DNA of 64,000 nt from positions 5,837,900 through 5,901,899 of the forward strand of contig OZ026546.1 of the NCBI GenBank assembly GCA_964020155.1, given 5' to 3'. Positions 55,741-64,000 of this stretch are shown here, piece after piece. The position numbers were made by a program, and so were the translations under genes. The notes under the pieces are model-generated. The model made no database searches. It saw only the letters and a list, made by a program, of their open reading frames with translations, and was not told the DNA's origin. The DNA is from Chondrilla cf. caribensis. Taxonomy: Eukaryota > Porifera > Demospongiae > Chondrillida > Chondrillidae. Every line of letters starts with the position of its first letter. The first letter of the stretch is position 1.

Positions 55741-56626
55741 ATAACAGTATAACCTGAAAGTAGAATATACCAGGATTCATGTTATTCCAGTGGTTGGTTA
55801 GTGGTTGTGTGTTGTAGGACAACAACTCACCTCAAGAATCTGTGTCTGTGAGTACGTGTGAAGTTGTATGGTTATATGGTTCCCCCCATTGTGTAAATGC
55901 AGAAACAGTTGTTCATACTACAGCTGGTATTTGTCCCAAACTGTCATGTTGCATGGTACGTGTGATGGTCACATTGGAAGCCATTTTTTGTTCTATTTAC
56001 GGAATATGCATAGGAAAGTTACACAGTCAACAGCCATTCTGTGTACTAGTTTAAAATTATCTCAAAGGAATGGATAATGTTATCACTCTCACCCTCTGCA
56101 TACATATTGGGATATATTATTATGTCACTGAGTATCATGCAGGGTGTGATGTGGCTATGTGTATATGTGCTCTATTTTAAATACTGTGACTTAAGAATGA
56201 GAATATGAATTAAGCCACTGCTTGTACTATTCAATGAAACTATCTCAAAGCTTTCACGTGATACCAAAGATGTAATTCCTGTCAGATGTGCAAAACTGAC
56301 CTTTTCATATAGAGGGTCACATATGATCTCTCATTGATTGCTGTTATGATTACAAAATGTTATTTAGTAAATTCAATTGCATTATTTGATTGTATAATAT
56401 TGTTCTTGAGAGTGATAATTGGTGATTAATGTGGAATTATTGAATGAATATTACATACTTTCACACACTGCACACAAGTGGAGGTATCTATTTTGTTATG
56501 AGTATCAAAGTATAATGTTTATATGTGTATGTATTGTACGTGTAGATGCATGTGTGTACATGCAGTACATGTGGGAATGCACACACAGTGTAATTAGAAC
56601 ATATTTTTTCTTAATCGTGTGCTCTT
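55741..56626. other. Representative intact intergenic unit
   Basis: From the promoter outwards: the CCAGTGGTTGGTTAGTGGTT block; a GGAAGCCATTTT-type motif (a YY1-like core); the TATCATGCAGGGTGTGATGT block; a GATTACAAAATG block; and a CATGTGGAGG-like block before the next gene's 3' end. Most units of the array share this order, some with deletions. Confidence 0.65.
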
Positions 56627-57645
56627 CTAGTTAAGCTTTAGCTTCATTTCAGCCATCTTGAAGGAGTAAAACGCTCCACCAGGTTTGGCGTTATACCATG
56701 TAACCCCTCCTGCCTCATCAACTCCTCCAGTGTAGTACTCACCATTGAGATTAGCATGGTGGCAGTTGTTGAACCACCAACCCCCTCTGCCTTCACCTGC
56801 ACAATTCTTATTCCAATTGTCATGATCTTGGTCGTAGGTAGTGAACATCTGTCCACTGTGGTAGGAGAGCTGATCCCCGGCATTCCCACTGTATCCCGAC
56901 ACACTCATTCTATAGTTAGTACTACTGTCTCCAACTATGAACTGGGAGTATTCGGCATAGTAAGAGTTACCTTCCCAGTCTCCTAACTCCACCCTCAGTT
57001 TGGTTCCAGGATAAGTGTTTGTCATGCAGTGGATGTTGTCCAGTCCCATCCAGTATTCTCCATTGGGGTTTCCAAATCCATTGACATATTCTGTCCAATT
57101 GCGATCGAATTCAACTGCTCCGTTGAATCTTCTCTGGAAGACGGTCCAGTTTCCTCCCATGTCACAATAAGCAGTGAAGGGTCCACACCCACAGTCCATG
57201 GTGTAGAATCCAGAGTTGAAACACACATCTCGATAAACCTGTTCACATCCACAAGGTGGTGATGTTTGTTGACAGTTGTTGTGATCATTAGCACTACCTG
57301 TACAAATGATGAGGTTTGTAATGTTTGCATCTGAGTCCTTTTTAGCATGAACAGTGACACATATTGTCCCTATCACTGTGGACAGAGTAAAGCAGTATGC
57401 ACGTTGATATACACCAGGCCTAGGCCACATGTGCAGTCGGTATAATCCATTTCATATTCTACATTGTGTATGTTTGAATGTACTGTTCATGCCTGTGTGT
57501 GTAGTGTTTGTTGTGAATCAACCACACACCAAATATACGTACATCATCCACTGTGCACACAGTCCTGGTACACTCTAAGTTACTTACATTCTTGAAATGC
57601 TGCCACTGATATTATCCCAAGGAAAATAGTGACCTTAAGTAACAT
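56627..57645 (-). CDS. Fibrinogen-related lectin-like protein, array copy 16
   Basis: Exons are 57588-57645 (leader MLLKVTIFLGIISVAAFQE) and 56627-57297, with a 290-bp intron. The protein is 242 aa. The linker is CSANDHNNCQQTSPPCGC / QVYRDVCFNSGFYT. The FReD has CDMGGNW and FDRNWTEY. The ligand region DNWNKNCAGEGRGGWWFNNC is shared almost exactly with copy 3, far away in the array, while the following VDEAGGVTWYNAKPGGAFY differs. This patchwork suggests gene conversion. Confidence 0.92.
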
Positions 57646-57732
57646 TGTTCTTTCTCTTGTTCTTCTCTGAACTTCCTCTCTTCCTGTCAGTATTCCTCCA
57701 GTGACAGCTGTTTCTGCTAGCTCACCCATCTC

Positions 57733-57806
57733 CTTATATAGCTGTAATTGGGGATGAGAATGACGTATGTTGAGTTGTCATGGTGATTTTATGTTACCAA
57801 GGTGAC
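57733..57806 (-). promoter_or_regulatory. Promoter of FReD copy 16
   Basis: CTATATAAG (57733-57741), TGACGTA (57761-57767), GTTGTCATGGTGAT (57774-57787) and GTTACCAAGGTGAC (57793-57806), the same second-box variant as copy 6. Confidence 0.7.
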
Positions 57807-58534
57807 TTACCACATAAACTTGAATAGCCCTCAATTGACATATATTGATTTGTCATAGTGATTTCACATTACCATGGCAATGTAGTAGTGTACAAACTAT
57901 CAGTGTGGCACTGTCATAGTGTGTGTTGCTGCAGTAATCATTTATTGATAGCATGTAGCATAACCTCTTCCGTCTCACCACAAGGAACCTTGTCTGTAGT
58001 GTACATGTCTTCTTGTTGTGAGTTGGCAATTGTCCTCCTAATGTGTATTTATACTGTGACATCCTATGTGCAGTGTGCACACTCGTAGTATGGAGGGTCT
58101 TATTTGTATACTGGTATAGTTTGTTCCCTCGTATTAATATAAGTACTTTCTTAGCTATATGAGCATCTGTCTCAAATGTCATCTAAAGGATCTGTGTCTG
58201 TAGTGTGAAGGTCTTCTTTGTGTGCTGGTATGGGTTGTATCCCTTCTGTCAACTCTGTGCACTACATATACTGCACTGTGTACCATGTCATGCTATGTAC
58301 GTAGTAACATGGACCAGTACAGACCAGTTGTGTATCTCTCATATATATACTGTATATAATCAGATCTATAGTATATGATATGTATAAATGACAATATTCC
58401 TCTAGTGATAGCTGTTTCAGCTATAGTTCACACACCATCCTACATGTCACCTCAAAGATCTATGTCGGCAGTGATGGGGTCTTACTGGTGTGTTGATATG
58501 GGTTATTTCCCTACTGTAAACACTGTGTGCTACA

Positions 58535-58828
58535 TGTAATAGTTGTATCCTGCCTAGGTGTGCTGCAGCACACCTAGGCAGGATACAACTATCTTGTATT
58601 CTGGCATGGTGAATAATAGACAATTTATACGGCAGATATGTGCATAGTCCAATACAACATATTATATGCAATAGAAATGTGTTTACTAATTTCCTGCCTT
58701 GTTCTCACGCAATTAATCCCAACAATGAAACCTGTCTGGTGACCTGTGCACACATTAGTGACCTGTGCTTCCAGCGCTGATGTGTGCACACTTTCCTCTT
58801 TGATCTTTCGCCGAACCAGGATACAACA
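58535..58828. mobile_element. Insertion with GTTGTATCCTG ends and an internal perfect palindrome
   Basis: The copy 6 block reads GTGCTACATCACTACGTTGT without interruption. Here about 290 bp intervene. GTTGTATCCTG (58542-58552) and its exact complement CAGGATACAAC (58817-58827) lie at or near the two ends. Part of the left end is a 54-bp perfect palindrome (58539-58592). Confidence 0.75.
58539..58592. repeat. 54-bp perfect palindrome with no loop
   Basis: Two 27-bp arms meet at CTGCAG without a spacer and are exactly complementary. Such a sequence can extrude a cruciform and is unstable in cloning and assembly. Confidence 0.97.
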
Positions 58829-59672
58829 CTACATTGTGTACCATGTCTCACTGAGTACATACAGTATGTATACCCATACATGCATTCACATACATATGTA
58901 CACAAGTACAGTCGTATATGTCTACTATTCAAACTATAGTACATACAGTATGTAACCGGTATGCATGACAGATTTCCTGAATGGGTAATCTTGGATTACT
59001 GCTCATTTCATTTTTGCTGTAGGTAATCTTTATCTCAATCCAGATATAATGATTTCATGTATGATTTGTTGTCTATTTTGTGTTATAGTTAAAATTATCT
59101 CAAAGGAATGGATAATGTTATCACTCTCACCCTCTGTATACATAATGGGATATATTATATGTCACTGAGTATCATGCAGAGTGTGATGTGCCTATGTGAT
59201 CTATTTTTAAGTGCCATATCTTAAGAACAGGATAGATATGAAGTTGCTGCACTATACCATTCAATGTACTTAACTACGAATCTCCAAGCTATCACGTGAT
59301 CCCAAAAATGCAATTTTTCTCAGATGCAGGAAAAAGACTCCCTTCGCACAAAGGTCACATATGATCTCTCATTGATTGCTGTTATGATTACAAAATGTAA
59401 TTCGGTAAATTCTATTCCATAATTTTGGTTGTATAATAGTGTTCTTGCATAAGAGTGATATTAATTGGTAATTGATTTGGAATTAATGAATGATTTTATT
59501 ACTTTCACACACTGCACACATGTGGAGGTAAATATTATATTATGAGTATTAAAGTATAATGTGCATATGTGAATGTACTGTATTGTATGTGTAGATGCAA
59601 GTGTGTACCTGCAGTACATATGGGAATGCACACACAGTGTGAATAACACAATTATCCAAATCATGTGCTCTT

Positions 59673-60971
59673 CTAGTTGAACTTCAGCTTCATTTCAACC
59701 ACCTTGAAAGAATACCATGGTCCACCAGGTTTGGCATTATACCATGTAACCCCTCTTGAATCCTCAACTCCTCCAATCAAGTACTTTCCATTGAGATTAA
59801 CATATTGGCAGCTCTTGTACCACCAACCCCCTCTGAGTGAGACTGCACAATTACTCCCCCTGTGGCTGTCATGATCTTGGTCGTAGGTAGAGAACATCTG
59901 TCCACTGTGGTAGGTAAGCCGATCTTCGGCATTCCCGCTGTATCCCGACACATTCATTCTATAGTTAGTACTACTGTCTCCAACTACGAACTGGGAGTAT
60001 TCAGCATAGTAAGAGTTCCCTTCCCAGTCTCCTAACTCCACCCTCAGTTTGGTTCCAGGGTATGTGTCTGTCATGCAGTAGACATTGTCCAGTCCCATCC
60101 AGTATTCTCCATTGGGCTTTCCAAATCCATTGACGTATTCTGTCCAATTGCGATAGAATTCAAGTCCTCCATTGAATCTTCTCTGGAAGACGGTCCAGTT
60201 TCCTCTCATGTCACAATAAGCAGTGAAGGCTCCACACCCACAGTCCATGGTGTATACTTCGGAATGTGAGCATACTTCCTGGTGTACTTGTTCACATCCA
60301 CAGGGAAGGGTTTGGCAGGCATCATGACCCTTAGCATAGCCTACAAGGTGTATAATACTGAACGTTAGATTTTACCTTATTTAATGTATTAATTATGTGT
60401 TTACTTTACAGTAAATGTGTCAGTGAGAAGATTTGGTGCGAGGAAATTTTAAGTTACCCATAGTTTATATTACAGTCTGTATGTTCAGTACATGCTTTCT
60501 ACCTAATCCAATTGAAACTACATTTTACCATGAATGCTCCCATGTCTTTTGTACTTTTGAATTGTTACTCAAACACTCACCTTCGATACCTTAAGTCCTT
60601 CTTCTTCAACGATTAAGAATATATAGCGTACCATTGACGGTTATCCGTTAATGGTTATTGGTTAGCGGTTACCAGAAATCAGTTGACTTTTAACCGATAA
60701 GCATTAACTGTTATTGGATTAACAGGTAACTTTCATCCGGTAACGTTTAGTAGTTTTGAGTTGTACCGAATAGTGTTTCAATTCTCATTTTACAGAATGC
60801 CTGATAGAATATTCGGTAATATACACCTGTCAGTGTGTGTAGTGTTTGTTGCACCACATGTCTTTACCCACTGTGCACACAGTCCTGGTACACTATTGTA
60901 CAAAGGTACTTACATTCTTGAAATGCTGCCACTGATATTATCCCAAGGAAAATAGTGACCTTAGAGAACAT
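59673..60971 (-). CDS. Fibrinogen-related lectin-like protein, array copy 17
   Basis: Exons are 60914-60971 (leader MFSKVTIFLGIISVAAFQE) and 59673-60340; the 573-bp intron holds a MITE fragment. The protein is 241 aa. The linker is CYAKGHDACQTLPCGC / QVHQEVCSHSEVYT, where Glu replaces the usual Gly. The FReD has NVYCMTDTYPG as in copy 3. The ligand region is DSHRGSNCAVSLRGGWWYKSC, QYVNLNGKY and GVEDSRGVTWYNAKPGGPWY. Confidence 0.92.
60533..60768. mobile_element. 5'-truncated fragment of the GTTAAC-rich MITE (copy C)
   Basis: It matches the right half of the element at 43299-43748 (from CCCATGTCTTTTG to the GTAACGTTTAGT end). The left half and left terminal repeat are missing. It lies in the intron of copy 17. 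Confidence 0.8.
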
Positions 60972-61058
60972 TGCTCTTTCTCTTGTTCTTCTCTGAACTT
61001 CCTCTCTTCCTGTTAGTATTCCTCTAGTGACAGCTAATTGTGCTAATTCACCCAACTC

Positions 61059-61134
61059 CTTATATAGCCAAAGTTGAGGATGAGAATGACGTATGTTGAG
61101 TTGCCATAGTGATTTTATTTTGTTATGGTGGTAT
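61059..61134 (-). promoter_or_regulatory. Promoter of FReD copy 17
   Basis: CTATATAAG (61059-61067), TGACGTA (61087-61093), a mutated first X-box (GTTGCCATAGTGAT, 61100-61113) and a degraded second box. Confidence 0.6.
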
Positions 61135-61678
61135 CGCAGTGTAAACTTGAGGTAGAATATGCCAGGATTCATATTATTCCAGTGGTTGGTTAGTGGTTGT
61201 GTGTTGTAGGACAGCTATTCATCCCAAGGATCTGTGTCTGTGAGTGTTAAAGTCTTCTTTGTGTGGTATATAGTGCGGGTTGTCTTACTTGTATGTATGC
61301 CATAATAAATGTTTGTAGCAGCTGACACTTGTACCAAACCAGTATATTGTACGACTGTTCCATGGTAGGTGCTCATATTGAACATATAATATGTCCTATA
61401 TCTCTTATATAGTGAAATAACACTACTATACAATATGCATTCATTATGTAATAAATCATTGAAACTGTCTAATAATTAACAATGATGTTATCAGATCCAC
61501 ATGTTGTGTACATGTTGATGTACGTATACTATGATATTTTACTGAGTATCAAGATATAACGTACGTACGTATGTGAATGTACTGCATGTGTAGATGCAAG
61601 TATGTATGTACGTATGTACATGCACACTGGAATACACACACAAAGTTGTTAGCAGCATTCTCCAAATGATGTACCCTT
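61135..61678. other. Intergenic region between copies 17 and 18
   Basis: Upstream block and AT-rich 3' flank similar to those between copies 10 and 11; no gene. Confidence 0.55.
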
Positions 61679-62762
61679 TTAGTTAAACTTTAGCTTCATT
61701 TCAACAGACTTGAATGAGTAGTACCCTCTACTAGGTTTGGCATTGTACCACGAGAGTCCTTTTTCATCCTTAACTCCTCCGGTCAAGTACTCACCATTGA
61801 GATTAACATAATGGCAGCTATTGTACCACCAAGCCCCTCTGTATGAGACTGCACAATTGCTTCCACTTCTGCTGTCATGATCTTGGTCGTAGGTAGTGAA
61901 CATCTGTCCACTGTGGTGGGTGAGCTGGTCTCCGGCATTCCCGCTGTATCCTGTCACTGTCAATTTATAGTTAGTACTACTGTCTCCAACTACGAACTGG
62001 GAGTATTCGGCATAGTAAGAGTTACCCTCCCAGTCTCCTAACTCCACCCTGAGCTTGGTTCCAGGAAGAATGTTTGTCATGCAGTGGATGTTGTCCAGTC
62101 CCATCCAGTATTCTCCTCGGGGGTTTCCAAATCCATTGACATAACTGTTCCAATTGCGATAGAATCCAACTGCTCCATTGAATCTTCTCTGGAAGATGGT
62201 CCAGTTTCCTCTCGTGTCACAATAAGCAGAGAAGAGTCCACACCCACAGTCCATGGTGTAGACTCCGGAACGGGAACACACGCGTTCATAAACCTGTTCA
62301 CATCCACAAGGTGGTGATGTTTGTTGACATGTGTCATGTTGGTGACCTTTGGCATAGCCTACAAGGTGTAGAAGAATCTATTGTCAGTGAGAAGAAATTG
62401 TTTTTAGAGAATACTATGTTACTCCTAGTTTATGGTATGGCTGGTATTTGGAGTACTTGGTTGCCTTGTAAGCCAATAAATTTTGAAGTTATGTGCATTT
62501 TACTAGAAATAGTATATGTATAATATTATATGTTGAATGATGCAATGTACCGCGCTTGGACCACCTGTGCAGTATAGTGTATTTCAATTTTTATTTTACA
62601 GAATTTAAAACAGTGTAGTGTTTGTTGCAACTCAAACACTTATCACATGTACGTACATCATCCACTATCCACTGTGCACACAATCCAAGTACCAAGCTAC
62701 TTACATTCTTGAAATACTGCCACTGATATTATCCTAAGGAAAATAGTGACCTTAAGGAACAT
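61679..62762 (-). CDS. Fibrinogen-related lectin-like protein, array copy 18
   Basis: Exons are 62705-62762 (leader MFLKVTIFLRIISVAVFQE, with an Arg inside the hydrophobic core) and 61679-62358, with a 346-bp intron. The protein is 245 aa. The linker is CYAKGHQHDTCQQTSPPCGC / QVYERVCSRSG. The FReD is slightly diverged at its start (CGCGLFSAYCDTRGNWTIFQ). The ligand region is DSRSGSNCAVSYRGAWWYNSC and KDEKGLSWYNAKPSRGYY. Confidence 0.92.
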
Positions 62763-62849
62763 TGTTCTTTCTCTTGTTCTTCTCCGAATTTCCTCTCTTC
62801 CCGTCAGTATTCCTCTAGTGATAGCTGATTCTGCTAATTCACCCATCTC

Positions 62850-62923
62850 CTTATATAGCTGAAGTTGGGGATAATAGTGATGTTTGTTGAGTTGCCATGG
62901 TAATTTTCCATTGCCATGGTGAC
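62850..62923 (-). promoter_or_regulatory. Promoter of FReD copy 18
   Basis: CTATATAAG (62850-62858); the CRE is mutated (TGATGTT); both X-box-like sites, GTTGCCATGGTAAT (62891-62904) and ATTGCCATGGTGAC (62910-62923), are intact. Confidence 0.65.
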
Positions 62924-63917
62924 ATAACAACATAACCTGAAAGTAGAATATGCCATGATTCATGTTATTCCAGTGGTTGGTTAGTGGTTGTGTGTTGTAG
63001 AACAACAACTCACCTCAAGAATCTGTGTCTGTGAGTGTGAAGGTCTTCTTTGTGTTGTGGTATGGGTTTCCCCCCATTGTGCATATGCTGTAATGATTGT
63101 TTGTACTACAGCTAGTATTTGTCCCCAAACTAGCTTGTTGCTATGGTATGTGGTGGTCGCATTGGAAGCCATTTTATGTTCTATTCCTATAATATGAATG
63201 GGAAAGTTATACTAGTATGCATTACACATTCAACAGCCATTTTGTGTAATAGTTAAAATTATATCAAAGGGAATGGACCATGTTATCACTCACCCTCTGC
63301 ATACATATTGGGATAATTATTATGCATTACACAGTCAACAGCCATTTTGTGTAATAGTTTGAAATAATCTCAAAGGAATGGATAATGTTATCACTCTCGC
63401 CCTCTGCATACATATTGGGATGTATGTCACTGAGTATCATGCAGGGTGTGATGTGCCTATGTGTATATGTGCTCCATTTTAAGTGCTGTAACTTAAGAAT
63501 GGCAACAGTTATGAAGCTATTGCTTGTAATATTTGATGAATCTTGAAGGTTTCACTTGATACCAAAAACACAATTCCTGTCAGATGTATGACCCTTTTTG
63601 TATGGACGGTCGCATATGATCTCTCATTGATTGCTGTTATGATTACAAAATGTAATTCAGTAAATTCAATTGCATTATTTGATTGCATTATGTTATTCTT
63701 CATAGTGGTAATTGGTAATTAATCTGGAATTAATGAATGATGTTATTACTTTCATACACTGCACACATGTGGAGGTATAATTATATTGTGTTATGAGTAT
63801 CAAAGTATAATGTGTATATGTGTATGTATTGCATGTATGATGATAGTGTGTACATGTATTATATATGGGAATGCACACACAGAGTGATTAGCACATATTT
63901 CCAAATTGTGTGCTCTT
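62924..63917. other. Intergenic region between copies 18 and 19
   Basis: Standard block order, with one internal duplication of a segment containing CAACAGCCATTTTGTGTAAT (63231 and 63337). No gene. Confidence 0.6.
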
Positions 63918-64000
63918 CTAGTTAAACTTCAGCTTCATTTCAGCCACCTTGAAGGAGTAGAACCTCATACCAGGTTTGAAATTATGCCATGTGACCCCTT
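63918..64000 (-). CDS. FReD copy 19, C-terminal part, cut by the window end
   Basis: The complement of the TAG at 63918-63920 is followed by the codons of VAEMKLKFN and the preceding KPGMRFYSFK. The frame is open to the window edge, so the array continues to the right. Confidence 0.85.
   Translation of the reverse strand, partial: GVTWHNFKPGMRFYSFKVAEMKLKFN

Larger units (their letters stand above)
57807..59672. other. Intergenic block shared with copy 6, with an insertion
   Basis: About 57830-58980 matches the region upstream of copy 6 (35880-36730), apart from a roughly 290-bp insertion at 58535-58828. The remainder is the conserved 3' flank of copy 17, with minus-strand AATAAA at 59495-59500. 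Confidence 0.6.

Noticed and set aside
1..64000. CRISPR array, tRNA or rRNA genes, or bacterial operons
   Set aside because: The regular repeats are microsatellites, minisatellites and gene duplicates; no cloverleaf or rRNA core motif was recognised. Spliced genes and phase-1 introns show a eukaryote.

Overview
This is eukaryotic, probably early-branching metazoan DNA. A demosponge is my best guess, but the sequence does not prove it. The reasons are many short GT-AG introns, phase-1 exon shuffling, AT-rich intergenic DNA with TG microsatellites and TA-flanked miniature transposons, and a combination of multi-SRCR and fibrinogen-related genes. I see no bacterial, organellar or viral genes, and no tRNA, rRNA or CRISPR.

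Left part (about 285-13,300, plus strand): one large secreted or cell-surface gene. It has a signal-peptide exon, nine SRCR domains each on a single 1-1 phase exon, an Ig-like exon, a sushi/CCP-like exon, and two exons of unknown type. The fourteen exons join into an uninterrupted frame of 1339 codons. The C-terminal end is uncertain. A 30-bp minisatellite duplicates the 5' splice site of the fifth SRCR exon, and two introns carry TG repeats at or near the donor site.

Right part (13,564-64,000, minus strand): a tandem array of fibrinogen-related (FReD) genes, tail to tail with the SRCR gene. Fifteen copies are complete two-exon genes: a 58-nt signal-peptide exon, a phase-1 intron, and a 665-680 nt exon holding a Cys-rich linker and a FReD. 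Every splice join keeps the frame and predicts a secreted 240-245 aa lectin-like protein. One further copy lacks exon 1, three are 5'-truncated and fused to promoter DNA, one is a 43-bp remnant, and one runs off the window end. Copies 1-2 have one type of exon 1 (starting MWS); the others have a second type (starting MFSKV or close variants).

Most complete copies carry the same compact promoter: TATA box, a CRE-like TGACGTA, then two RFX X-box-like palindromes. The distance from CRE start to first X-box start is 13 bp, and from first to second X-box start 19 bp. This CRE/X-box arrangement resembles the X1-X2 part of MHC class II promoters and suggests coordinated, possibly inducible expression. 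Protein variation is concentrated in the C-terminal ligand-binding part of the FReD, while the N-terminal half is nearly constant. I infer a diversified family of secreted recognition lectins (compare mollusc FREPs and ficolins) beside an SRCR-Ig receptor-like gene. A role in immunity or self/non-self recognition is not shown by the sequence.

Spaces between array genes are mostly decayed copies of the same repeat unit. Several TA-flanked inverted-repeat elements sit in them, and for two of these the uninterrupted target can be read in paralogous units.
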